From Flavitalea plasmicola (GTDB lineage Bacteria; Bacteroidota; Bacteroidia; Chitinophagales; Chitinophagaceae): 64,000 nt of DNA. The notes under the pieces were generated by a model. It was not told where the DNA came from. It saw only the letters and a program-made list of their open reading frames with translations, and did no database searches. The first letter of the stretch is position 1. Each line of letters opens with the position of its first letter. Below are positions 37,301-46,610 of the stretch, piece by piece. Made by a program: the position numbers and the translations under genes. The stretch is from NCBI RefSeq assembly GCF_030546645.1, contig NZ_JAUOTO010000003.1:898956-962955 (forward strand), given 5' to 3'.

Positions 37301-37541
37301 TGTCAAGTTAAGAAATATTACACTTACCTATGACTTGACCGGTTTTATGATTAAAAACGTAAAGTTTATTAAAGGGCTAACGCTTTCAGCTTTTTGCCGG
37401 AATGCGGCAGTACTTATGAAACATATACCTGATGTTGATCCGGAAGCGTTCGCGTCATCAGCTGACAGTCGCTTAGGATATGAGCAGCATACGGAGCCAA
37501 CTACCCGGACCTTTGGGCTTAACCTAAATGTAAAATTCTGA
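34371..37541 (+). CDS. SusC/RagA TonB-dependent outer-membrane transporter
   Basis: A 1056-residue protein (the second ATG at 34377 would lose two residues). After a signal peptide ending in TTAFAQ comes a carboxypeptidase-regulatory-like domain (TTIKGTVIDAAGRPLPGVSV), a TonB-box region around MDQVVVTALG, the plug (VMTSLEGKIAGLEIAPPTAG, VLKGATAAALYGSRASNGAI) and the C-terminal barrel ending in LNLNVKF with a terminal aromatic. It lacks an STN domain, so signalling through an anti-sigma factor is not expected. It pairs with the SusD-like lipoprotein encoded 11 bases downstream and should import oligosaccharides, probably arabino-oligosaccharides given the GH51 and GH43 neighbours. Confidence 0.96.
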   Translation: MLMRQKKLKFDLKAVVAITIVMQLCLTTAFAQTTIKGTVIDAAGRPLPGVSVTQQGNKRGAVTDLSGNYSLVLTNNSSFIIFSSIGFETKSEAVKGRNTISITLNAQNKEMDQVVVTALGIKKESRKLGYAASAVKVDEITRNRTTNVMTSLEGKIAGLEIAPPTAGAGASNRIRLRGQSGFAGQTNSPLIVINGLPMDQGARSAEGGSPAIDQGDDLQQINQDDIESMTVLKGATAAALYGSRASNGAIIITTKSGAKNSRFGVEFTSSFAADEIMDFTHYQTQYGTGSNGVRPATQAKAQSTGNLSWGEKYDGVPTVQYDGILRPYSPDKNRFKEFYRTGTTLVNTIALSGGNALTSYRVSFSNQDATGISPGNSYHKKIFNLGLNSKVTEKLTLQANINYTHEENNNPPLVGAQGIGFSSFLHRIPLTISIATLKTSVVGPDGSLYPTNPFNALLTNPYYLIGRMFNYTKRDRLLGTVSLRYDFFKWLYFQGRVNADFGYSANEFNLPHGVGVPLRNSSNTGWVGNYSANTNYNKQMNMDFLLGTTHKVGDFTIDVSFGGNMYTVKNNITTQSVTDFVAKDIYSIGNGITKSQDFRINRFQVNSLYAFADFGYRNFLYLNVTDRTDFFSVLTPPRSLLANPKNSFNYPSVSASFIFSELLPKIKWLNYGKLRMSYADVGNVNGVSPFSSQLTYTIDQQMFGTYPIATIANTSNPNPHIKPYSVSEKEIGLELRTLSNRLNFDVAIYDKRTNDQILPVDLSPASGYNSTTVNIGKLKNTGLEVAVDGTPVKTSNFIWNISVNSAYNTSKVLALNPGQTRQVVVFFNGTGNEFLGSLVYDVGKEMNQLIANTYLRNNKGQIMLNSAGRLLPSASPVNYGSANAKVIGGIANIFQYKNLSLLVSIDGKFGGKVLSSTALNGLRSGMSQKSLVGRNGVVFDGVLPNGNQNTISVSPQIFYADYRTQQIGDPFVFSSDFVKLRNITLTYDLTGFMIKNVKFIKGLTLSAFCRNAAVLMKHIPDVDPEAFASSADSRLGYEQHTEPTTRTFGLNLNVKF

Positions 37542-37552
37542 AATTATATATT

Positions 37553-39112
37553 ATGACAAAAATTAATTGTCTTATAATCCCGCTCACAGTGGTGGTTTGC
37601 TTCATGAGCTGCACAAAGGGGTTTGAAGAAAAAAACCAGGACCCTTATGCTATTACAAAAATTGATCTGGGGTTGCTATTTTCCGGAGCAGAGCGCGGAA
37701 TGAATGTTGGCGGCTGGGATGGAGAACAAACCATCGTGCAACAATATTTGAATGCTTATAACGCCGGCGCTACGGCAGGGTTTAATTTTAACGAGGACGT
37801 GGATGGATACAACACACCGCGTTGGGGGGTGTATGCAGGTGTAGTCAAACCCCTGGTACAGATCGTCAGTCTTACTAAAGATGACTCAGCTGCCAAAAAC
37901 CTGTACAACATGGCCCGGATATGGAAAGCGTATGCGTTTATGACCCTTGTTGACACATATGGTGATGTACCATACAGCGATGCAGGAAAAGGATATCTTG
38001 AGGGTATAAACTATCCAAAGTATGATAAAATGGCCGATATTTACGCGGATCTTTACAAGGAGCTTAAGACGGCTACGGCAGCTTTGTCCGCTTCAAATGA
38101 TTATGTAAAAGGCGACTTGTTTTTTGGTGGTTTAAACACCGTTACCCCTGCGGCAATAGCTGCACAGATAACCCAATGGAAGAAGATCGGGTACTCTTTA
38201 ATGCTGCGTTTAGGCATGCGTTACTCGAAAATTGACGCCGCCAAAGCAGCAAGTATTGCACAAGAAGCATTTACAGGAGGTGTACTTCAATCAAATAGCG
38301 ATAACGTCGTTGTTAATTTGTATAGTAGTGCAGTTCCTAACGGTTTTTCTAACCTGCAGCGGAACGTCAGTCCCTATTTTTATTATTTAGCCGAGCCTTT
38401 CGTTAACCAGTTAAAAAACACGGGTGATCCCAGGTTGAAGTATATCGGAGCCAGCTATGCCAAACCCGAACAAATCACCTCCACACGTGATACCATAACT
38501 GCTGACCAATATGGATTCCCGGTGGGATATGACCAGATAAGCGTTTTAACCTTTCCGGGATACAGAGGCACCAAAGGCGGAGGACAAAACTACACACAGC
38601 TTAATTACGACGTAATGGTCAATATTGTTGCCCCGGCTTTTTTTATTACAAATTCTCAAACCCAACTATTGTTGGCAGAGGCTACATTCAGAGGGTGGAT
38701 TACAGGTGGCTTAACCACTCAACAATACTATGAAGCCGGCGTCAGAGCTGCTATGGATGAATGGGCGTTGTTTCCCGGCGTATTTAGCCCCGCCGTTTCA
38801 GATGAGGATAAGAGCAGTTACCTGCTTCAGCCTGCGATCGCTTATAATGATCCGGACGCGCTTAAGCTTATCAATACGCAATACTGGATATGCTCTGTAA
38901 CCAACGGCGCCGAAGGTTTTGCTAACTGGAGAAGAAGCGGATTTCCTATATTGCAGCCTAATATGTACAATAATAACTTAAACGGCGGCTTTGCAAGACG
39001 TATGGCTTATCCTAATGCTGAGGAAGCCCAAAATCGTGACAACTATAAGGCAGCTGTTGCGAGCATGGGCGGCGACGGATTAACGCAACGCGTGTTCTGG
39101 GATAAACCGTGA
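37553..39112 (+). CDS. SusD/RagB-like lipoprotein (SusD-like_2 type)
   Basis: A 519-residue surface lipoprotein with lipobox VCFMSC. CTKGFEEKNQDPYAITKIDLGLLF is typical of the SusD-like_2 group, and LYNMARIWKAYAFMTLVDTYGDVPYSDAGKG marks the TPR helices that face SusC. The C-terminal part ends with EEAQNRDNYKAAVASMGGD and RVFWDKP, as in the family. It should form the lid of the SusC transporter and bind the glycan. Gap to SusC is 11 bases. Confidence 0.95.
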   Translation: MTKINCLIIPLTVVVCFMSCTKGFEEKNQDPYAITKIDLGLLFSGAERGMNVGGWDGEQTIVQQYLNAYNAGATAGFNFNEDVDGYNTPRWGVYAGVVKPLVQIVSLTKDDSAAKNLYNMARIWKAYAFMTLVDTYGDVPYSDAGKGYLEGINYPKYDKMADIYADLYKELKTATAALSASNDYVKGDLFFGGLNTVTPAAIAAQITQWKKIGYSLMLRLGMRYSKIDAAKAASIAQEAFTGGVLQSNSDNVVVNLYSSAVPNGFSNLQRNVSPYFYYLAEPFVNQLKNTGDPRLKYIGASYAKPEQITSTRDTITADQYGFPVGYDQISVLTFPGYRGTKGGGQNYTQLNYDVMVNIVAPAFFITNSQTQLLLAEATFRGWITGGLTTQQYYEAGVRAAMDEWALFPGVFSPAVSDEDKSSYLLQPAIAYNDPDALKLINTQYWICSVTNGAEGFANWRRSGFPILQPNMYNNNLNGGFARRMAYPNAEEAQNRDNYKAAVASMGGDGLTQRVFWDKP

Positions 39113-39177
39113 TAAAATAATAAGGGGCAGGAAAGGAACAAGCGCCTTTTCTGAAAAAAGACTCTAAAAGCTAAAAA

Positions 39178-39500
39178 ATGAAATTCAAATTTGTACTACT
39201 ATTTGTATTCACCAGTTGGCTGACAACTAATTCACTTACTGTACCTCTTCCAGCCCGGCTGGCCCCTGGAATTATAAAGGTATCATCCAGGAAAACGTGT
39301 CGAATAGCTTTACAACCCATCCAGGAATAATTGATTATAAAGGGAAATCCTATTTTTTTTACCACAATGGCTCGTTGCCTACCGGAGGCAGTTACAGGCG
39401 ATCTATCTGCGTAGACAATATGTACTATAACTCTGATGGCACTATTCAAAAAATAATTCAAACCTCGGCAGGCGTTGACCCGATTCAAACGGGCAAATAA
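39178..39500 (+). pseudogene. GH43 glycosidase remnant: signal peptide joined to C-terminus
   Basis: The ATG at 39178 opens a signal peptide (MKFKFVLLFVFTSWLTTNS) that then runs into a different frame and stops at 39328. From about 39231, in another frame, a clear GH43 tail reads YCTSSSPAGPWNYKGIIQEN, THPGIIDYKGKSYFFYHNG and GGSYRRSICVDNMYYNSDG, ending at a stop at 39498-39500. Between them most of the catalytic five-bladed propeller, with its acidic residues, is gone. It probably was the arabinosidase or xylosidase of this SusCD locus, lost by a single internal deletion. Confidence 0.8.
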
Positions 39501-39710
39501 ATGGCCGGGAATCGGCATCCGAAGCCAATCATCACCCGGTATCCTCCACATGACCGGGTTGATGAAATCACCGGCACTTGTATCGATTTGATAAAAATTG
39601 TAATTTAACGGCCCACCATTGGCCTTCCCTATTCTATCTTTTAAATAATCGGTAAATCATAGTGCTTTCACCAGCCGGCGGAAGGCGGGGGCTGTTAATT
39701 TATAGTATAA

Positions 39711-40310
39711 GTGCATACGAATTTGAAATACAATGAAAAAGAGCTGCTTATGCGCATGGCAAAAGGGGATGAACGGGCATATAAGCAGGTTTTCGACAGG
39801 TATTGGAACAAGATATACCAGGTGGCGTTGGGCTTTTTAAAAGGCCCGGAGCAAGCACGTGAGGTCGTTCATCTTGTATTTATCAGGCTTTGGGAAAAAC
39901 GGGCAAACGTTGCGGCAGTAGACGACTTCGACGCCTGGCTTTTCATCATGGCGCGGAACACCATTCTCAATTTCCTTCAACAAAAAGCAAGATCGCCGGA
40001 CAATACCGCCATCAGCCAGGACGTCGTCCCCGATGATCTGCTCACGCCCTCCGCACTGCTGGAGTATAAGGAAACCTTATCCATCATCCAGGAGGCGATC
40101 CAGACCTTGCCTCCCCAGCAGGCGCGTATATTTCAATTGAGCCGGAACGGTGGGCTCACCTATGCCGAGATCGCTGCTGAGCTGGACATCGCTCCAGCCA
40201 CTGTAAAGAGCCATATTATAAGGGCGTTGAACACCATCCGGGAGTATGTCCGCAAGCATGGGGGGCATTCAATGGCGGTGGTCTGGGTGCTGGCAGAAAT
40301 TATTTTATAA
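39711..40310 (+). CDS. ECF-type RNA polymerase sigma factor
   Basis: A 199-residue sigma-70 family protein of the Bacteroidota ECF type. The GTG start at 39711 is preferred because family members have about ten residues before LLMRMAKGDERAYKQVFDRY; an ATG at 39750 would cut into region 2. Region 2 shows VVHLVFIRLWEKR and FDAWLFIMARNTILNFL; region 4 shows LPPQQARIFQLSRNGGLTYAEIAAELDI and VKSHIIRALNTIREYV. It pairs with the FecR gene 77 bases downstream and should switch on the STN-SusC operon. Its C-terminus is hydrophobic (MAVVWVLAEIIL). Confidence 0.94.
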   Translation: MHTNLKYNEKELLMRMAKGDERAYKQVFDRYWNKIYQVALGFLKGPEQAREVVHLVFIRLWEKRANVAAVDDFDAWLFIMARNTILNFLQQKARSPDNTAISQDVVPDDLLTPSALLEYKETLSIIQEAIQTLPPQQARIFQLSRNGGLTYAEIAAELDIAPATVKSHIIRALNTIREYVRKHGGHSMAVVWVLAEIIL

Positions 40311-40387
40311 AATATTTTCCCGCCGACTGCACCTGTTCCTTTTTGCTACTGTCTTTATTATACAAGCCAAAATAAACGATCGATCCC

Positions 40388-41548
40388 ATGACCGAGTTCC
40401 GGCAGTTGATGGATAAATATCTGACCAACGCAATTACAGCGGAGGAAAAGCAGCGATTGTTCAGCCTGATCGCCGGTCGACAGTATGACAGCGAGCTTGA
40501 AGCGATGGTAGACGACGCATTTGTCAATGCAGTAGAGACAGAAGAGGAGGACACAGCGTTGCGTGAAATGATCTTCCAGGCCATCAGGCCAGCGCGATCA
40601 ACCCCTCTGGTCAAAATGCCCTATCGCCGGATCGCGGCAGCATGTGCCATATTAGCGCTTTGTATTGGCGCTTACCTGTGGATAGGCCGTAGGGCTTCAT
40701 CGCCGGCGCCGGCGATGGCTGTGCAAACTCCTGATCTGGTGCCGGGGAAACAGGGCGCCATTCTTACCCTTGCCAATGGCTCGAAGATCGTTTTGGATAG
40801 TTTGAAAAATGGACGTGTAACCACGCAGGGAAACGTGTTGGTAAGCCTGGACAACGGCGCGTTGGTGTATGCCGGCAGCGAAGGGAAAATACTATACAAT
40901 ACGATGTCTACGCCCAATGGACGTCAATTCCAGCTCAGGTTGTCCGATGGGACGCAGGTATGGCTGAACGCGGCCAGTTCCATCAGCTACCCTACGGTGT
41001 TCGAAGGGCAGGTGCGCCAGGTGGAGGTGAAGGGGGAAGCTTATTTTGAAGTGGCAAAGAATACGAACATGCCCTTCCGGGTAAATGTGAACAACAAGGA
41101 AGTGGTAGAGGTGCTGGGCACGCATTTCAATGTAAATGCTTATGACAATGAAAATAGTATCAATACCACCTTGCTGGAAGGGGCGGTCCGGGTTGTCAGG
41201 AGCGGGATGAATGACAATGTTGTTCTCAAGCCAGCTCAGCAGGCCCAGGTGCCGGCCGGCCTGATGAACGGGACAGGAATAAAAGTCGTCAGCGACCCCG
41301 ATATCGATAAGGTCATGGCCTGGAAGAACGGCATGTTCAGCTTTGAAGACGCCAGGCTGGACGAGGTGATGCGGCAACTGGAGCGATGGTACGACATCGA
41401 GGTGGTTTATGAGAAAGGCGTCCCTGACGTCGAACTTATGGGAAAGATGACCAGAGATGTTTCGCTCAAAGGATTGATGCTGTTCCTGGAAAGATTGGGC
41501 GTGCACTGCAGGTTGGAAGGAAGAAAGCTATTCGTTATATCGGGATAA
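40388..41548 (+). CDS. FecR-family anti-sigma factor
   Basis: A 386-residue inner-membrane regulator. The cytoplasmic N-terminus (FRQLMDKYLTNAITAEEKQRLF) holds the sigma factor, one transmembrane segment follows at about 79-97 (IAAACAILALCIGAYLWIG), then the periplasmic FecR domain (LRLSDGTQVWLNAASSISYP, VEVKGEAYFEVAKN, GTHFNVNAYDNE) and a C-terminal DUF4974 domain (FSFEDARLDEVMRQLERWYDIEVVYEK). It should sense the STN domain of the SusC encoded 106 bases downstream. Confidence 0.96.
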   Translation: MTEFRQLMDKYLTNAITAEEKQRLFSLIAGRQYDSELEAMVDDAFVNAVETEEEDTALREMIFQAIRPARSTPLVKMPYRRIAAACAILALCIGAYLWIGRRASSPAPAMAVQTPDLVPGKQGAILTLANGSKIVLDSLKNGRVTTQGNVLVSLDNGALVYAGSEGKILYNTMSTPNGRQFQLRLSDGTQVWLNAASSISYPTVFEGQVRQVEVKGEAYFEVAKNTNMPFRVNVNNKEVVEVLGTHFNVNAYDNENSINTTLLEGAVRVVRSGMNDNVVLKPAQQAQVPAGLMNGTGIKVVSDPDIDKVMAWKNGMFSFEDARLDEVMRQLERWYDIEVVYEKGVPDVELMGKMTRDVSLKGLMLFLERLGVHCRLEGRKLFVISG

Positions 41549-41654
41549 ATTTTTTCGTTTAATATTTCACTGTCTCGCGCGCTGACACAGAAAACAGGGA
41601 TCGTTTTGCCTGCCATAGACCATTTTTAATAACAACCAAACTATCTGCTGAAGT

Positions 41655-44600
41655 ATGCAAAAGAATTGCTATTGGCTATTCATCACCCTTTTATTCACTA
41701 TCCTGCTGAATGTTCGTGCTGCCGGTCAGTCCCAGAACATCACGCTTTCGGGAAAAGACCTCACCTTGAAGCAGGTCTTCACGGCAATAGAAAAACGGAC
41801 AGGGTATGTGCTTCTTAGTAAGAAAAATATTTTCGACCAGGCAAAAAGAGTTTCATTCTCCGTTTCCGATATGTCGCTGCGTGATTTTCTGAACCTGGTG
41901 CTTAAAGATCAGCCGTTCGAGTATGTCATCCAAGGAAAAACCATTCTGGTTTCCCAAAAAGAACAGTCCGGCGCTTCGCCCACGCCTGCCGAGTCTGGAG
42001 CATCACCTGTGAAGATACGGGTAGTGGATGCCGAGGGCGGACCCCTGGTAGGCGCTTCGGTCGCTATAGATGTCAGGAAAACGGGTTTTACGGATGGGGA
42101 AGGTATATTCACCGGCAATGCAGATGCAGGTGATGCGGTGACCGTTTCTTATGTGGGTTATGAAACAAAAATAATCATTCTTACTGCGTTACAAATGAGG
42201 AATGTTATTGTAACCGTCAGCCTGAAACAAGCCACCGATAACCTGAGAGATGTGAATGTCGTGGTAAATACGGGCTATCAGTCGCTTCCCAAGGAAAGAG
42301 CCACGGGATCTTTTGGGGTCGTTACGTCCAAACAGCTGGCCCAGGTGCCTGTTGTGAGCGTGCTTGAAAGGCTGCAGGGGATGGTCCCGGGTGTGGACAT
42401 CTCCACGAAGACGACGGCGGGTCAGAGCCGCAACGGTACTGTCACTATACGGGGCTTTTCCACGATCAAAAGCAGCTACACAGTGGTGAGCACAGACCCG
42501 CTGCTTGTAATCGACGGATTCCCTTCCCAGATGTCCATTTCCGACGGGGCATTGGATTATCTCAACCCCGACGATATCGAGCAGATCACTTTTCTCAAAG
42601 ATGCGGCCGCCGCCTCCATATGGGGTATCCAGGCAGCCAACGGCGTCATAGTTGTGACGACCAGGAAAGGCGTGCGTAACGGCAAACCCACGCTCAGCTT
42701 TACCACCACGTTGGGTACGAGCAGCAGGCCGGGAGCAAAGTACGGCACGTTGATGAACATAAAGGATTACATTGCGATGGAAAAGGAGCTGATCGACAAA
42801 GGCAGGCTCTATGATCCCACCCTCACGACGTCCGGTTTTTACCCACCCAACAACAGCCAGGCACAGGCTATCTACTGGAGCTACAAGCGGGGAGAGATCT
42901 CCCAGGGCGAGATGGATCAAAAGCTGAATGCGCTGGCTGCCGTCGACAATGGCGATGAGATCGCCAAATACATGCTGCAGTCTCCTTCGACCCAACAATA
43001 CAACCTGTCCATTTCCGGGGGCGGGCCCAACAGCTCGTATTTTGTCTCCGGCTATCTTTACCAGGACAAGCGGATCTACCGCAGCAATACTAACAAGGGC
43101 TATTCCCTACATGCCGGCGGCACCTCCTCTTTTTTGGATGGCCTGATCACGGCGTCTTACGATCTCACCTTTGCCAATACCAGGGATAAGGTGAATATGG
43201 CGGCTGTAAACGCTATGAGTGTCGGTGATCGCGGCATGCGGCCGTATGACCGGCTGGTGGACGACTCGGGACATGCGGTGTACTACGATGTGCTCCTTGT
43301 TCCTTCCATTGCCCGCAACTTTGAAAGCAAGGGATACCTGCCCTTCCGGTATTCCCCCATCGACGAGCTGAATTATTCGAATACCATCCAGAACAACAAT
43401 AATTTCAATTTCGATGGTTCCATCACCGGGAAAATAACGCCCTGGCTGAATGCGGTGGTAGCGGGCAACATTAGCAGGACATTCATGGATGAGGAAACCT
43501 ACTGGGAACCGGATAGCTATGACGCCCGGCTACTGGTCAATACGGCCACCAGCATCAACGGCACGGGCGCCCGTATCTACGGCATTCCCCCGGGAGGAAA
43601 GGATAAGCTGGTCAATTCCCTGGGCAGGAGCTATGGGGTCCGGGGTTTACTGAACATCAATAAGAACTGGGAAAACAAGCATCAGCTGAGCATGGTCATC
43701 GGGAGCGAGATCCGGGAGAACTACACTAAATCCTCCGGCGAGACACGTTATGGATCTGATAAAACGATCAACGCCTTCGTGCCGGTGAACCCATACGTAT
43801 ATTATACCGATATATATGGAATTACCCAGACGATTGGGGCAACATCGTCAGCCGTCGTGGAGAAAACTATCCGGTCGATGTCTTATTATGGCAACGGCGC
43901 TTATACGTTCAATAACAAATATACCGTCTCCGGCAGCACGCGGTTCGACGACCAGAACCTGCTGGGGGTCGAGCGTCGCAAAAGAGCTATCCCCTTGTGG
44001 TCATCCGGGGTAAAGTGGAACCTCGGCAGGGAAGATTTTATGAAGCACATCGGATGGCTTGACCGTCTTGCGCTACGCTTCACCTACGGTTTCAGCGGTA
44101 ATGCGCCACAAGGGTATGCGCCGGTGACCGTCGTCAGCCTGTATAGAGATTATTATACTGGTCTCCGGGTAGGCAATATTTCCACGCCTGCCATAGACAA
44201 CCTGGCGTGGGAGAAAACTCGTATGGTCAATTACGGCATAGATTTCTCCTTATTCAAGAACAGGTTTTCCGGTTCCCTTGAATATTACAGGAAATATACG
44301 ACGGACATCATCTGGCAGCTGCCGATCAACGGGACTTACGGATTTACCAGCCTTGCGTTCAATACTGCCAACCTGCATGGCAGCGGCATCGACATCGGTC
44401 TCAATGTCATATCGTTGGAAACAAAGGACTGGAAACTGACCCACTATCTGAATATCTCCTACAATACGAATATCATCCGGGACCTTCGTTTCAAGAAGCC
44501 TACCACTTCGTTCGGGGCTGAATACTTGTATGACGGTTACCCGACAGATTATCTCTTCTCCTATAAATGGGCCGGGCTGGACAGTACCGGTCAGTCCCTG

Positions 44601-45200
44601 ATCGCCGACCCGAAAATAAAGGGTAAAACCTATACGGTAATGGATTATCCTTTTACCGATATCCGCGTCTATTCCGGGCGCACCACCTCTCCCTGGTTCG
44701 GCAGCTTTGGGAATAGCCTGATCTACAAGGGTCTCGAGCTGAATGTACAGTTCCTGTACGCTTTTGGGGGTATTTTCCGCAAGCCATCCATCAATGACGT
44801 CGGATTTTCGAACAATAATTATGTCGGACGGAGCGGTGATCTTGAGCAGCGGTGGAAGAAGCCCGGAGACGAAGCATTCACCAATGTCCCCGGTCTGGAA
44901 TTCGGTCCTGGCACCGTCTATTACACGAGCATCTCCCGTTATTCGGAGTCCAGCTACCTTATCAGGAGCCGCAGCAATATCAAGCTGCAGCAGGTGATGC
45001 TTTCCTATCCGCTGCCCCTGCGCTGGGCGCAAAAAATGGGCGCCAGAGGAGTGTCGCTCTCGGCTGTCGCACGCAACCTGGGCATGATCTGGGCCGCCAA
45101 TAAGGAGAAGATGGATCCCGACTATCTGTATACGACGGGCAACAACTACCAGATACCGCCCATCGTCTCTTATTCTTTCAGGGTTTCCATGAATTTTTAA
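41655..45200 (+). CDS. SusC/RagA TonB-dependent transporter with STN signalling domain
   Basis: A 1181-residue outer-membrane protein. After the signal peptide (to about residue 25) comes an STN domain (about 30-105, LSGKDLTLKQVFTAIEKRTGYVLLSKK), then a carboxypeptidase-regulatory-like domain (KIRVVDAEGGPLVGASVAI), a TonB-box region (NVVVNTGYQSLPKERATGSF), the plug (VSVLERLQGMVPGVDIS, FLKDAAAASIWGIQAANGVI) and the barrel ending in SFRVSMNF. The STN domain lets it report ligand binding to the FecR protein. It is first in a tight run with SusD 7 bases away and then the ABC and MutS-like genes. Confidence 0.97.
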   Translation: MQKNCYWLFITLLFTILLNVRAAGQSQNITLSGKDLTLKQVFTAIEKRTGYVLLSKKNIFDQAKRVSFSVSDMSLRDFLNLVLKDQPFEYVIQGKTILVSQKEQSGASPTPAESGASPVKIRVVDAEGGPLVGASVAIDVRKTGFTDGEGIFTGNADAGDAVTVSYVGYETKIIILTALQMRNVIVTVSLKQATDNLRDVNVVVNTGYQSLPKERATGSFGVVTSKQLAQVPVVSVLERLQGMVPGVDISTKTTAGQSRNGTVTIRGFSTIKSSYTVVSTDPLLVIDGFPSQMSISDGALDYLNPDDIEQITFLKDAAAASIWGIQAANGVIVVTTRKGVRNGKPTLSFTTTLGTSSRPGAKYGTLMNIKDYIAMEKELIDKGRLYDPTLTTSGFYPPNNSQAQAIYWSYKRGEISQGEMDQKLNALAAVDNGDEIAKYMLQSPSTQQYNLSISGGGPNSSYFVSGYLYQDKRIYRSNTNKGYSLHAGGTSSFLDGLITASYDLTFANTRDKVNMAAVNAMSVGDRGMRPYDRLVDDSGHAVYYDVLLVPSIARNFESKGYLPFRYSPIDELNYSNTIQNNNNFNFDGSITGKITPWLNAVVAGNISRTFMDEETYWEPDSYDARLLVNTATSINGTGARIYGIPPGGKDKLVNSLGRSYGVRGLLNINKNWENKHQLSMVIGSEIRENYTKSSGETRYGSDKTINAFVPVNPYVYYTDIYGITQTIGATSSAVVEKTIRSMSYYGNGAYTFNNKYTVSGSTRFDDQNLLGVERRKRAIPLWSSGVKWNLGREDFMKHIGWLDRLALRFTYGFSGNAPQGYAPVTVVSLYRDYYTGLRVGNISTPAIDNLAWEKTRMVNYGIDFSLFKNRFSGSLEYYRKYTTDIIWQLPINGTYGFTSLAFNTANLHGSGIDIGLNVISLETKDWKLTHYLNISYNTNIIRDLRFKKPTTSFGAEYLYDGYPTDYLFSYKWAGLDSTGQSLIADPKIKGKTYTVMDYPFTDIRVYSGRTTSPWFGSFGNSLIYKGLELNVQFLYAFGGIFRKPSINDVGFSNNNYVGRSGDLEQRWKKPGDEAFTNVPGLEFGPGTVYYTSISRYSESSYLIRSRSNIKLQQVMLSYPLPLRWAQKMGARGVSLSAVARNLGMIWAANKEKMDPDYLYTTGNNYQIPPIVSYSFRVSMNF

Positions 45201-45207
45201 AAAGAAA

Positions 45208-46596
45208 ATGAACTATCATATGTATCCAAGAATACTCACGATACTATTGTTTGCGCTTTCGCTGGCCTCCTGCCGGAAATATGTAGAAGATGCTCCCGTG
45301 CAGGGACAACGGGTACTGGTATATACGGATGACTACAGGGCTCTGATGGATAACCCGGATAAACAGGAAGTAGCCCTTGGTATGGCTCCCCAGCTGAGCT
45401 GCGATGATCTTGACCTGGCAGACCCCGCCATAGCAAGCTACGTAAGTGGGAATACGATCCAACAGGCCATGTACACCTGGGCTAAGCCATTCTACCAGGT
45501 GGATCAGTCGGATTATGACTGGAATACCCTGTATAGCGCCATGTATGTCTATAATGTCGTCATCAACGGCGTGTTGGGCAGTAAGGGAGGTGATCTGACC
45601 CTAAGGAACGATCTCCTGGGTGAAGCGTTGATCCAACGGGCGTTCACCTATTTTATGCTCGTCAATACGTATGCCCGGCAATATGATGCGTCTACCGCGG
45701 CAAAAGATCCCGGAGTACCTGTGCTGCTGAAGCCGGCGTTGTTCGTGGATCTCACCAGGGCTTCGGTGCAGGCCACTTATGACCGGATACTGGCGGACAT
45801 CCGCCAGGCGATACCGTTGCTGCCCGGGGTGCAGCAGATCAATTCCAGGGCTGGGAAAGCCGCGGCCTATGCACTGTTGTCGAAAGTATATCTCAACATG
45901 AGGGATTTTGCCAACGCAGCTGTCTATGCGGACAGCACGTTGGCTATTTCCGGCAACCTGTATGACTATAATACCGCCGTGGCGGCGAATCCCTATATTT
46001 TCCCCGCCCAGTTCAATGACGTACAGGTGCTCCTGCGTAAAGTGCCCCGTCAAACTTTTGGCGCCCCGCAGCTCAGCCAGTCCTTACTGAATCTATTGGG
46101 GACCAAAGACCTGCGGTATATGCTTTTTGTACGCACCGGCGACAACTTCTACCCCGCTTTCTCCGGCATGGGTTTCTGGCCAAGGAACAACTATGCCGGT
46201 TACCCCGATGCCTCGGCCGTGGGGCTGACGGTGAACGAGACCTGGCTGATCAAAGCGGAATGCCTGGCGCGCGGCGGAAAAAAAGATGAAGCTGTCGCCA
46301 TGCTCAATACCTTGCGGAAATTCCGTTTCCTGCCGGCAGACTATGTCGATCTGACGGCTGCCACTGCCGACGATGCTTTACAGCTTGTAGTCGATGAGAG
46401 AAGACGGGAATTCTTTGGCACAGGTCTGCGCTGGTTTGACCAGCGACGGCTGGACAAAGACCCCCTATTCGCCAAAGCAATGGTGAGGACGTTGAATGGC
46501 ACCACCTATACGCTTGCATCGGGCAGCAACAGCTTTGTTTTCCCGCTGGCACCCATGCTGATCGCGCAAAACCCGGAACTGAAGCAAAATCCATAA
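45208..46596 (+). CDS. SusD/RagB-family lipoprotein
   Basis: A 462-residue surface lipoprotein with lipobox LSLASC. LYSAMYVYNVVINGV, GEALIQRAFTYFMLVNTYARQYD and AAAYALLSKVYLNMRDFANAAVYAD are typical SusD TPR helices, and RRREFFGTGLRWFDQRRLDKDP marks the C-terminal SusD domain. It should cap the STN-SusC transporter encoded 7 bases upstream. Whether the ligand is a glycan, peptide or other compound is not indicated, as no glycoside hydrolase follows. The next gene begins after 14 bases. Confidence 0.95.
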   Translation: MNYHMYPRILTILLFALSLASCRKYVEDAPVQGQRVLVYTDDYRALMDNPDKQEVALGMAPQLSCDDLDLADPAIASYVSGNTIQQAMYTWAKPFYQVDQSDYDWNTLYSAMYVYNVVINGVLGSKGGDLTLRNDLLGEALIQRAFTYFMLVNTYARQYDASTAAKDPGVPVLLKPALFVDLTRASVQATYDRILADIRQAIPLLPGVQQINSRAGKAAAYALLSKVYLNMRDFANAAVYADSTLAISGNLYDYNTAVAANPYIFPAQFNDVQVLLRKVPRQTFGAPQLSQSLLNLLGTKDLRYMLFVRTGDNFYPAFSGMGFWPRNNYAGYPDASAVGLTVNETWLIKAECLARGGKKDEAVAMLNTLRKFRFLPADYVDLTAATADDALQLVVDERRREFFGTGLRWFDQRRLDKDPLFAKAMVRTLNGTTYTLASGSNSFVFPLAPMLIAQNPELKQNP

Positions 46597-46610
46597 TTAT
46601 CTACTGATAA

